Below are positions 43,970 to 51,316 of a DNA stretch of 64,000 nucleotides, in pieces; the first letter of the stretch is position 1; the number at the start of each line of letters is the position of its first letter. The DNA comes from Enterococcus silesiacus (GTDB lineage: Bacteria; Bacillota; Bacilli; Lactobacillales; Enterococcaceae), in assembly GCA_001465115.1 (NCBI GenBank), contig CP013614.1, forward strand, positions 248,001-312,000. Direction: 5' to 3'. The notes below the pieces were generated by a model. The model had not been told where the DNA came from. It did not search any database and was given only the letters and a program-made list of their open reading frames with translations. Made by a program: the position numbers and the translations under genes.

Positions 43970-43998
43970 AGAGGATGGATCATCTCCATCCTCTTTTA
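43970..43998 (+). terminator. Terminator after the cupin gene
   Basis: AGAGGATGGA-TCATC-TCCATCCTCT followed by TTT. Confidence 0.8.
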
Positions 43999-44011
43999 TA
44001 ACATACGCAAT

Positions 44012-44320
44012 CTACTCCAAATCCATTTTCCTAACCTCAAACCCAGTCTCAACCTTCTCAGCCCTAACCATCTCCATCACCAATTCATCCCCCAACTCAA
44101 TCAACCGATTATAATCCTCATAAAAAGCATGAAACATCTGCGCCCGAGCATAATACTCCTTCACAATCCGTTTCTTATTGATCGGCCCAGACCGAAACTG
44201 AAAAAAATGATCCAAAATCGCCAAAGGCTCCTGCCAAGAAGCCATCTTCTCCATAAAATCCCGCAACTCAATAATATCCTGATACGTAACCGCCTTTAAA
44301 TTCTGTCCTTGTTTATCCAT
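44012..44320 (-). CDS. Hypothetical helical protein (102 aa)
   Basis: From ATG 44320 (with GAGATCAGGAGA directly upstream) the product is helical and charged (QDIIELRDFMEKMASWQEPL...). The open frame reaches back to 44464, but that part is not preceded by a ribosome binding site and its composition differs, so I treat it as non-coding. The family is unknown. Codon use is GC-richer than that of the toxin genes around it. Confidence 0.5.
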   Translation of the reverse strand: MDKQGQNLKAVTYQDIIELRDFMEKMASWQEPLAILDHFFQFRSGPINKKRIVKEYYARAQMFHAFYEDYNRLIELGDELVMEMVRAEKVETGFEVRKMDLE

Positions 44321-44662
44321 TCTCCTGATCTCCTTCAAATAAGGCGGAGAAAAGCCGATAAGTGCCAAACGAAATCCAAGCCCAAACCCAACTTCTCCCA
44401 CCAGTTTTCTCACTGAATTTCGTGCTTCAGCAATTCTTTTTCTATATGCGCATTGACGAGGCAAACCTATAACCCAGCGCTACAAATGACTTTCAAAGCC
44501 TTGCGGTATTCATAACGCCTTGTTCCAGAGAAAACAAAAAAACGATACCGAACCTGTCAATACCGCCATCAATCAGCTAAACCAAACCCACAATTCACTC
44601 CTAAACCACCCTTAATCCCAAGAAATTAACAAAACCAACTAGAATTTCAAAAGAAAATTAGG
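44321..44662. other. Intergenic region with possible DUF3130 remnant
   Basis: Plus-strand bases about 44551-44616 read NDTEPVNTAINQLNQTHNSL, resembling the middle of the Lap1-like proteins (NSNAQQAITQLTTFNTSLVQ in the copy at 31590). The match is short and unsupported by a start codon. Nothing else is visible. Confidence 0.3.
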
Positions 44663-44780
44663 TACAATAAAGAAGCTAGTGCTTCGGTGCTAGCAAATTG
44701 GCAACTTGTGTAGACAGGGTCTAGATGTCTGTACAAGGCTTCATCGTTTGGTTGCCGCCAAACGGTGAAGTGCCTTTTTG
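44663..44780 (+). ncRNA. Structured small RNA, copy 1
   Basis: A TACAAT -10 box (44663-44668) precedes a roughly 105-nt transcript with three stems. Stem 1 is GCTAG (44675-44679) / CTAGC (44690-44694). Stem 2 is CTTGTGTAGACA (44705-44716) / TGTCTGTACAAG (44726-44737) with GTCTAG in its loop. Stem 3 is the terminator GGCTTCATCGTTTGG / CCAAACGGTGAAGTGCC with a T5 tract. GGCAAC (44700-44705) is complementary to GTTGCC (44751-44756) in the stem 3 loop. The same plan recurs in copy 2. Confidence 0.75.
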
Positions 44781-44960
44781 TTTTATCCAGTTTTTCATCT
44801 ATTCTTAAAATACTCCTCCCTTCAAAATAGTCGTAGGACAGAAAAAAACGGCATTGAGCAGATGCCCAATACCGTCGACAATAGACTAATCCCATATACA
44901 CAACAACCAATCATCACCGAAAAAAGCAAAGATTTCCTAGAAATCCCAACCTATTTTAGG

Positions 44961-45084
44961 TACAATAAAGAAGCTAGTACATGTTGCTAGCACTATTGGC
45001 AACTTGTTTGGACTATGTCTAGCATGTCTTAACAAGGCTTCGATCGTAAGGTTGCCGCCGAACGATTGAAGTGCCAATTTTTAT
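44961..45084 (+). ncRNA. Structured small RNA, copy 2
   Basis: 298 bases downstream of copy 1 and in the same orientation. It has the -10 box TACAAT (44961-44966) in TTTTAGGTACAATAAAG, stem 1 GCTAG (44973) / CTAGC (44987), and stem 2 CTTGTT-GGAC / GTC-AACAAG with the GTCTAG loop. The stem 3 terminator is CTTCGATCGT / ACGATTGAAG with a T5 tract. GGCAAC (44998-45003) and GTTGCC (45051-45056) are unchanged. Stem bases differ from copy 1 but pairing is kept. Confidence 0.75.
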
Positions 45085-45531
45085 TTATATGTCTTGAATC
45101 GATCAACGATTCGAATTTCTATCCTACACATTTTATTATACCGAAAGACACCACCCACCGCAACGAAATTCGGCATTTCCACCCATTAAATAACACCAAA
45201 AACAGCGCCCTTATATATAAGAAAAAATAACAAAATTTTTTCAATTTCTTTAACATTTCCTCGTACTGAACGATATAGTTGAAATTTAAAAATCGTATTT
45301 CTTCTAAATGAAGTGAATATTCTAAAAAAGAAGATTTATGCTTAAACGATTAGGTGTAAATCTGTTTTTTTTAAAATATTCTATAAAAAAACCATTTTAA
45401 ATCTCAAATTTGCAAAATTTTTACGTCACAAAGAAATATTTGATAACTATAAGGTATGTAAATGTGGCAAAATGGTAGTTGTGGAGTCTAGATATACGTG
45501 AAGGTAAAAACATGGCAAAGGGGTTTGGGAA
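45085..45531. other. AT-rich region upstream of LXG cassette 3
   Basis: Holds a hairpin GAATCG-ATCAA-CGATTC near 45094-45112 and probably the cassette 3 promoter (a TATAAG near 45452-45457 is a weak candidate). It does not match the 107-bp promoter segment of cassettes 1 and 2. Confidence 0.4.
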
Positions 45532-45846
45532 ATGTCAGGAATCAAAAGCAGTGTAACCGTTGCAGGTGGCGTCTCGGCACTGTTCAGTCAAGCGGCTAGC
45601 GGTTTTTCATCTGTGAATGAGGCCGTAAGCAAAGCAGAACGAACAACGGTCAGTGGCAATAATAATGCAAAAAATAGCTTAACCAGCATTCATAGTCGCG
45701 GTCAACGGGTGTCAAATGTGCTCGCTCGTGACGGCAATAATATTCATTCAGTTGCAAAAGAATTCAGTGAAATCGATCAAAAAATCAAAAGAAGTTTTGA
45801 CTTACCATTATTTTCTCCAAATCTTGGAGGTGGCAGTCGCTCATGA
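45532..45846 (+). CDS. LXG-associated protein 1 (DUF3130/TIGR04197)
   Basis: 104-residue helical protein with TTVSGNNNAKNSLTSI and VAKEFSEIDQKIK, closely parallel to the copy at 31590. It is WXG100-sized and has no signal peptide. The stop overlaps the next ATG by four bases. First gene of cassette 3. Confidence 0.8.
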   Translation: MSGIKSSVTVAGGVSALFSQAASGFSSVNEAVSKAERTTVSGNNNAKNSLTSIHSRGQRVSNVLARDGNNIHSVAKEFSEIDQKIKRSFDLPLFSPNLGGGSRS

Positions 45847-46217
45847 GTGAAGAAAAAGAACTAAAAATCAATCAACAGCTCAGGCAAGTAAGTATTGATC
45901 AAGAAGATAAACGACGTGAAATTCAAGAATTAGAGGATTTGGAAGCGGATTACTTTTCGATTCATCAACAGGAACAACGCTATTACCAAGACTTGATCGG
46001 CAATAATCAAGGCTCACGCTATACGAGTCACTTTATGGAGCTAGATGACGAAGCCAATCGTTTACATCAATATGAACGCCAACGATTAGAAGATATAGCA
46101 GAACGTTTAGTAAGTGAAGAAGTGCAGTTGAGAGATAAAGAAGAGGAACTGTACACTGAGAGAATGCAGCTATTTTCTGAGGGCAATGAAGCGGAGGAAA
46201 ACCGCTATGGGTATTGA
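45843..46217 (+). CDS. LXG-associated protein 2 (DUF3958-like)
   Basis: 124-residue coiled-coil protein, rich in Glu, Gln and Arg, ATG overlapping the previous stop (ATGA). Its last 11 bases overlap the LXG start. GGAGGTGG lies upstream. Confidence 0.77.
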   Translation: MSEEKELKINQQLRQVSIDQEDKRREIQELEDLEADYFSIHQQEQRYYQDLIGNNQGSRYTSHFMELDDEANRLHQYERQRLEDIAERLVSEEVQLRDKEEELYTERMQLFSEGNEAEENRYGY

Positions 46218-47640
46218 TTTTTATGTCGGCGAAGTAAACACACAAAGCGCCGCTGCTAAACAAATGGCAAATGAATATATCCAATTCTGCGGCACGTTAA
46301 CAGATAGTGTTAATGCCTTTATGAGTGCGCCGCTATCTAGTAAAACGTACGATTCAGCGAAACTTTATTTCTCGGCAGTCTATCCATCTTTGGCAAGTGG
46401 GTTTATACTAGCATGTGAGGCCTTAATTGAAGCCCATAGTAAATTCCCAGAAGAGTTTCAATCATCCGTGGATACGTGTGATGTGATCGAAGAACAATTA
46501 AAAGCTGAAATAGCTCAAGGACAAGCCTTGTTGCAAAATATCGCTCGTACGATGGATAAAGAGAAAGAACCAAATCACCGCCTAGAACAGCGTTATATGG
46601 GCGTGCAAAGCTCGATTCAAAAGAATGAAGAAAAGCTACAGAAATTATATGAGTTTAATGCAAGCTCACCGAATTTATTTGTGGATTTTGAAGCACAATT
46701 GGCTAATTTGGATGCAGGATTGGCGGAGGTTGAAAAAGGAGCGGCTTGGAATCCGACATCAGGAACATTTGAGTTGTCGAGGGTAAGTTTAACTTGGACG
46801 AAATCGATTGGGAAAGAGTGGGATAAACGGCAGAAAAAGATTGATGCGAAAGTTGAAGCACACCGTCTAGCCAATCAAGAAATAACTTATACATTTGATG
46901 AGTCTGGAAATGTTACAGGTGTTTATGTCGATGGTACATTTGATTCTAAAATGACATTAATGGTGCAAGAAGCAATAGCCACAAATAATTGGAATGGTCT
47001 TAAAGGATTAGGTGTTGGTTTAGCCGATAAAATTTACGAGAATTTTGGCTTGACTGGACTAATGGGTGAGAGAACGTTAGATCCGAATGCAGTTGGAACT
47101 AAACCATATGCAGTGGGACAACTTATTGGTGACCTTACTTCGCTTGTTGGTGGTGCCACTGAATTTGTTGGTGGTTTTTCATGGTTTGTTGGGGGAAATG
47201 GACTTTCATTTGTAGGAGCACCTTTTACTGGTGGAGCGAGTGTTGCATTGAGTCCAGCAGTAACAGCAAGTGGAGCCGCAGCAATGGCTCATGGCTCAGG
47301 AACTATTGTGAATGCTTTTGGAAGTATTGGTAGCGGGTACGATGCTTCGAAACATCCAAATGGAGTTTATAAAGATGCTGATTATCATACAGGTAAAGGA
47401 AATTCTGTAAAAAGTAAGAAACCTAAAAATGGGCAAGATGCTTTAGATAATTCTCTTCCGCTAAAAGATACAACAAAAAGAAGGATATCACTGAGTGACG
47501 ATGAGTTTGTTGTTATTGATAGCTCTGGTGATGGCACTTTTCATGGACATGTTCGTACCTGGGATGAACTGAGTCCTAAAATGAAAGCTATTTTGCAAAA
47601 AGCTGGATTAGTAAATAAGAAGGGGAAGATTATTAGATGA
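46207..47640 (+). CDS. LXG toxin 3 with nuclease-like C-terminus
   Basis: 477 residues from ATG 46207 (GGAGG eight bases upstream). The LXG domain covers about residues 1-215 (MGIDFYVGEVNTQSAA; SSKTYDSAKLYFSAV; ending FELSRVSLTWTKSIGKEW). A Gly/Ala-rich linker (about 290-390) follows. A soluble C-terminal domain (about 400-477) contains RRISLSDDEFVVIDSS, then GTFHGHVRTWDELSPKMK, and ends KKGKIIR. The FHGHVR-W-DL pattern recurs in tails of Firmicute polymorphic toxins thought to be RNases or DNases. The activity is inferred. The immunity candidate overlaps its stop. Confidence 0.82.
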   Translation: MGIDFYVGEVNTQSAAAKQMANEYIQFCGTLTDSVNAFMSAPLSSKTYDSAKLYFSAVYPSLASGFILACEALIEAHSKFPEEFQSSVDTCDVIEEQLKAEIAQGQALLQNIARTMDKEKEPNHRLEQRYMGVQSSIQKNEEKLQKLYEFNASSPNLFVDFEAQLANLDAGLAEVEKGAAWNPTSGTFELSRVSLTWTKSIGKEWDKRQKKIDAKVEAHRLANQEITYTFDESGNVTGVYVDGTFDSKMTLMVQEAIATNNWNGLKGLGVGLADKIYENFGLTGLMGERTLDPNAVGTKPYAVGQLIGDLTSLVGGATEFVGGFSWFVGGNGLSFVGAPFTGGASVALSPAVTASGAAAMAHGSGTIVNAFGSIGSGYDASKHPNGVYKDADYHTGKGNSVKSKKPKNGQDALDNSLPLKDTTKRRISLSDDEFVVIDSSGDGTFHGHVRTWDELSPKMKAILQKAGLVNKKGKIIR

Positions 47641-48194
47641 TAACTTTACTAACTTTAAATTTAGCAGATGATAAATATCTACAAATAAATAGTGAAAATA
47701 ATGGAGAAAAACGCTATTTTCATGATGAAACAACTATAAAATATCTAGATAGCAAGAGAGAGATTATTTTATTTAAAGACTCTTTGCATGAGGGACTTGA
47801 ATCCTTAAAAAATATGTTATTGCTTTCGTTAAATAATGAATTACCAGTTTCAGAAAAAACTTTTTTAACTGGTGTCGGATATGAATGGAATATCTATTAT
47901 CATAATTTAGATGAATTTTCTGAAGAAGATCCCACGGAACTGTATAGTCTATGGTCAGTGTCACCAGAAATTGGTAGTGCTTCTTGGATATACAATAGAA
48001 ATTCACAAATATTTTTTGAAATTAGCCCACAATATTTATGGGATTTTATAGACAGCAATGTAAATGAGGAACAAACCACATTTGAAGAATTTATGGAATC
48101 ATATACGTTTGACGCACAATTTAGTTTAGACAGAAAAGTTTGTATGGAAATGGTGAAGATTTTAGAGGGACTTTTGAGTACCGTTGAGTTATAG
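47637..48194 (+). CDS. Putative immunity protein to toxin 3
   Basis: 185 residues, soluble, acidic, with many aromatic residues (GVGYEWNIYYHN; SLWSVSPEIGSASWIY). The ATG overlaps the toxin stop (ATGA), which is the tight coupling expected of a toxin-immunity pair. A soluble immunity protein fits a cytosolic nuclease. The family is not recognised. Confidence 0.65.
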   Translation: MITLLTLNLADDKYLQINSENNGEKRYFHDETTIKYLDSKREIILFKDSLHEGLESLKNMLLLSLNNELPVSEKTFLTGVGYEWNIYYHNLDEFSEEDPTELYSLWSVSPEIGSASWIYNRNSQIFFEISPQYLWDFIDSNVNEEQTTFEEFMESYTFDAQFSLDRKVCMEMVKILEGLLSTVEL

Positions 48195-48270
48195 AGTGTA
48201 AATATGTTTTTATGGAGTTAAATGAAAATTCTCTGTATCATTCTAAAAAGAAAATCTTCATGTGTAGGGG

Positions 48271-48650
48271 ACCTTTTGCTAGTGGAGCGACGTTTAGCAT
48301 TGAGTCCAGTGATAAGATAATAGCAATTGGAGCCGCTGCAAAAGGCTCATGGCTCAGAAACTATTGTGAATGCTTTTGGCAGCTTGCTAGATGGTTATCA
48401 TTTTGAGGATAGATCTTATAATAATAAAAATGGAGAATGGGGGAAAGGAAAGTTTGATAATGCCATGGATAATGTTTAAGAACATTTTGAAAAACATGGT
48501 GAAGAAGTAGGAGCTTCTAACTTGGAATAATATATGAGAAAAGCTCAAGAATTTGCTAGAACTGTAAAGAAAGGAGTAAAAACTTCACCAGTGCCAGGTA
48601 TAACAACTGATGTTCTAAGATATCGAAAGAATGGTAAGTACATCGATTAA
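48271..48650 (+). pseudogene. Orphan LXG toxin tail with in-frame stops
   Basis: The first 130 bases match the Gly/Ala linker of toxin 3 (about 47220-47335) with mismatches and a shift. After ETIVNAFGSLLDGYHFEDRS the sequence turns into a different C-terminal domain (EHFEKHGEEVGAS, then YMRKAQEFARTVKKG, ending LRYRKNGKYID). TAA stops at 48477 and 48528 interrupt it, probably old Lys/Gln codons. The HFxKHGxExG...A..F...R..G pattern is known from RNase-type polymorphic toxin tails. Confidence 0.75.
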
Positions 48651-48691
48651 ATTAACTTTACGAATCACAGTAAACTATTTGTTTGAATATT

Positions 48692-48754
48692 GTTTAGAGG
48701 AGTGGTTATACATTCTTCTTTTTTTATTTATCTGTAAAAAACTCTATTGCTAAG
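48692..48754 (+). repeat. Junction repeat, copy 1 (partner at 49055-49114)
   Basis: TTTAGAGGAGTG-TTATACATTCTTC, then T/A-rich bases and TTATCTGTAAAA...CTATTGCT-AGA. The partner copy is TTTTAGAAGGATGTATTCTC-ATTCTTC...TTATCTGTAAAA-CACTATTGCTGAGA. Each stands directly before an LXG fragment. Confidence 0.6.
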
Positions 48755-48958
48755 ACATAGTAAATTCCCAGAAAAGTTTCAATCATCCGTGGATACATAT
48801 GATGTGATCGAAGAACAATTAAAAAATGGAAACAAATATTTGAAGTAGCTCCAGATGAATTTCTATTAAAAACTGACTATGATCTTGAAGCGATGATTTT
48901 TATAAGAGAAAATTTTTATAAGAAAGAAGTTCTTAAACAATTAGAAGCTGTTATATAA
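48755..48958 (+). pseudogene. LXG domain fragment joined to a foreign tail
   Basis: Bases 48755-48829 match 46434-46508 of toxin 3 (HSKFPE-FQSSVDTYDVIEEQLK) at about 90 per cent. An unrelated frame (KWKQIFEVAPDEFLLKTDYD..., ending LKQLEAVI and a stop) then follows. The two are not in the same frame. The tail could be the end of a lost immunity gene. Confidence 0.6.
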
Positions 48959-49114
48959 TTGTGTGCTAGTGCACAATCTACAAATAAAATACTTGTCCAT
49001 TTTGGTATATAAATTGATGGATGATAGTGAATAATCAGAGGATTTGAATCAGTGTTTTAGAAGGATGTATTCTCATTCTTCTTTTTTATTTTATCTGTAA
49101 AACACTATTGCTGA

Positions 49115-49201
49115 GATGGATAAAGAGAAAGAGCCCAATCAACGCTTAGAACAGTGTTATATGGGGGCAAAACTCGATTCAAAAGAAGGAAGAAAAACTA
49201 C
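49115..49201 (+). pseudogene. Second LXG domain fragment
   Basis: Matches toxin 3 at about 46552-46640 (MDKEKEPN-RLEQ-YMG), with small deletions that break the frame. Confidence 0.65.
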
Positions 49202-49651
49202 CAAATAAAAAGAATGGCTAGGTTAAATTAAATCCGAACAGAAATTTAATTTCAGGTTATTTCCTTTTGTATGAAATATTATCTCTCTTTAAGTAAGAAT
49301 AATCAGTTTTATTTTGCTTTTTATTATTTAAAATGAAATTTTATTTCGTTTTTCGCTTAAAAATGTTGAAAAAAAAGTTCTTTAACTGTATGATGAATTT
49401 GTCGATGAGTGAAATGCTCGTTTATCGATGCAAGTTGAACACAGGACTACCGATAAAAACGAAAAATCGAAAATCAGGAGGTAAGGAAGTTTTCTTAGTA
49501 ATTTATATGGATTCGTAGTTATCGTTTAGTTTAGTGGATCGAGTAGAAGATAAATGTGGTTGTGCAATTATGTTGTTATCAAAGTATTTTTTTTAGTGGT
49601 AGATGTAAGGGCTTTTATTTTTAAATGAATGTGAAATAGGAGATGAGAATA
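49202..49651. other. Intergenic region before the MurNAc operon
   Basis: No credible gene. It holds the operator-like palindrome at 49334-49348 and an unassigned region with AGGAGGTAAGG near 49477 that is not followed by a proper frame. Confidence 0.4.
49334..49348. promoter_or_regulatory. Possible RpiR/MurR-type operator
   Basis: TGAAAT-TTT-ATTTCG is a palindrome with one mismatch, upstream of an operon that encodes an RpiR-family regulator. Assignment is inference. Confidence 0.4.
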
Positions 49652-50941
49652 GTGAAAAAGTTTACTGAATTTATTGAAGAGCATTTAGCCGGTCCCATGG
49701 CAAAATTAGCAAATCAACGTCATTTACGTGCGATTAGAGATGGGATCATTGCAACATTGCCGTTGATCATTATTGGGTCGTTTTTCTTGATCATTGCCTT
49801 TCCGCCATTACCAGCTAATTGGGGGATTACACAGTTTCTAACATCAAATGCAGCAACGATTTTGTTGCCTTATCGAATGACGATGTATATCATGACTCTT
49901 TATGCAACGTTTGGGATCGGTGCAAGTTTATCGAAAACCTATAATTTAGATGTGATTTCTGGTGGTATTTTAGCGACGATTGCTTTTCTATTAACGTTTG
50001 TTCCAGTGAACATTCCTGCAGAAGCGTTAGATGCAGCTGGAACTGTTGGATTTGTCTTACCAATGGCTAACTTAGGTGGCGGTGGGATGTTTGTTGGAAT
50101 CATTACATCGATTCTAGCAGTAGAAATTTATCGTTTAACAGATAAATCAAAATTCAAAATCACGATGCCAGAACAAGTCCCACCTGCTGTAGCTAGATCT
50201 TTTGAAACATTAACACCAACCTTGATCGTGATTTTAGGAATCTCTACCTTAACATACTTTATCGGGTTTGATTGGCATTCAACGATTTCTAAAATTGTAA
50301 GCCCTTTAGTTAGTGCAGCCGATAGTTTACCAAGTGTTTTATTCTTGATCTTTATGATTACGTTCTTCTGGTCTTTTGGGATTCATGGGGTATCCATCGT
50401 AGGTTCACTAGCAAGACCATTATGGCTACAATTATTAGATGGAAATACGGCAGCAATGGCCGCTGGAAAAGAATTACCAAATATTGCCGCAGAACCATTT
50501 TACCAATGGTTTGTCTGGATCGGCGGCTCTGGTTGTACGATTGGATTGGCGTTATTATTAGCCTTCAAAACAAAATCGCAATTTGCTTCAAAATTAGGAA
50601 AAGCGACGTTGGCACCAGCTATTTTCAATATCAATGAACCATTGATTTTTGGAACACCGATCGTATTAAATCCAATATTGATTATTCCATTTATTTTAAC
50701 ACCGATGGTCACAGCAACAATTGCTTGGTTTGTGACACAGTTTGGTTTAGTGAATCGTGTGATCTTTACAGCACCTTGGACACTGCCTGGACCTATTGGC
50801 GCATATTTAGCGACAGGTGGGGATTGGCGAGCAGCTGTTTTAAGTGTTGTCCTAATTATTATTTCAGTTGTGATATATTATCCTTTTGTGATGATCTACG
50901 ATAACAATGAATTAGAAAAAGAACACGCTATCACAAAATAG
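49652..50941 (+). CDS. PTS EIIC component (cellobiose/lactose-type)
   Basis: 429 residues, about ten TM helices, of the lactose/cellobiose EIIC family (NQRHLRAIRDGIIATLPLIIIGS; FNINEPLIFGTPIVLNP, the conserved sugar-binding NEP segment). The start GTG 49652 has AGGAG nine bases upstream, whereas ATG 49643 lies against that site. There are no EIIA/EIIB genes next to it; it must use components from elsewhere. Its place in front of mupG and anmK suggests a MurNAc-containing or other amino-sugar substrate. Confidence 0.85.
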   Translation: MKKFTEFIEEHLAGPMAKLANQRHLRAIRDGIIATLPLIIIGSFFLIIAFPPLPANWGITQFLTSNAATILLPYRMTMYIMTLYATFGIGASLSKTYNLDVISGGILATIAFLLTFVPVNIPAEALDAAGTVGFVLPMANLGGGGMFVGIITSILAVEIYRLTDKSKFKITMPEQVPPAVARSFETLTPTLIVILGISTLTYFIGFDWHSTISKIVSPLVSAADSLPSVLFLIFMITFFWSFGIHGVSIVGSLARPLWLQLLDGNTAAMAAGKELPNIAAEPFYQWFVWIGGSGCTIGLALLLAFKTKSQFASKLGKATLAPAIFNINEPLIFGTPIVLNPILIIPFILTPMVTATIAWFVTQFGLVNRVIFTAPWTLPGPIGAYLATGGDWRAAVLSVVLIIISVVIYYPFVMIYDNNELEKEHAITK

Positions 50942-50966
50942 AACCTGTAGGCTAGACACAAAAATG

Positions 50967-51016
50967 AACGGAACGAAATGAACAGTGTAGTGAAATTTCG
51001 TTCCGTCATTGCTTTT
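50967..51016 (+). terminator. Intercistronic hairpin
   Basis: CGGAACGAAAT / ATTTCGTTCCG with a 15-base loop and a later T5; it may attenuate expression of the downstream genes or protect the EIIC message. Confidence 0.5.
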
Positions 51017-51043
51017 TAAGCTAGAAGTTAGGAGACGAATCAA

Positions 51044-51316
51044 ATGACTAAAATAATATTTTTAAGCGCGAGCGTTTTATTCCTCGCAGTTGGTTTGATC
51101 ATGACTCATTATTTAGAGAAGAAAAAATGGTTGCCGAATCGTTGGGTGATCGGCTGTTCAGTATTTTTGATTGCATTGATTCCCACTCTTTTATTTCCAA
51201 CTATGCCAGAATTTATCAAACAAACAATTTATGGCATCAGCGGATTGTTAGCTGTTATCTTTTTTGAAAGTAGTCGATTATTAGCAGAACAAAATAGAAG
51301 GGGGCAGAATCAATGA
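51044..51316 (+). CDS. Small three-TM membrane protein (90 aa)
   Basis: Helices at about residues 4-22, 34-51 and 60-80, charged C-terminus. TTAGGAG precedes the ATG. The stop overlaps the mupG start by four bases, so it belongs to the recycling operon. Function unknown. Confidence 0.7.
   Translation: MTKIIFLSASVLFLAVGLIMTHYLEKKKWLPNRWVIGCSVFLIALIPTLLFPTMPEFIKQTIYGISGLLAVIFFESSRLLAEQNRRGQNQ

Noticed and set aside
44321..44464. N-terminal extension of the 102-residue minus-strand protein
   Set aside because: A strong ribosome binding site stands before the internal ATG at 44320, and the upstream part has no such site.
44778..44990. 70-codon frame between the twin RNAs
   Set aside because: It starts inside the first terminator and ends inside the second RNA, with no ribosome binding site.
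48212..48406. 64-codon frame after the immunity gene
   Set aside because: It crosses the decayed linker copy of toxin 3 in a wrong frame.
49333..49518. 61-codon frame before the MurNAc operon
   Set aside because: It starts within the operator-like palindrome and has no ribosome binding site or recognisable product.
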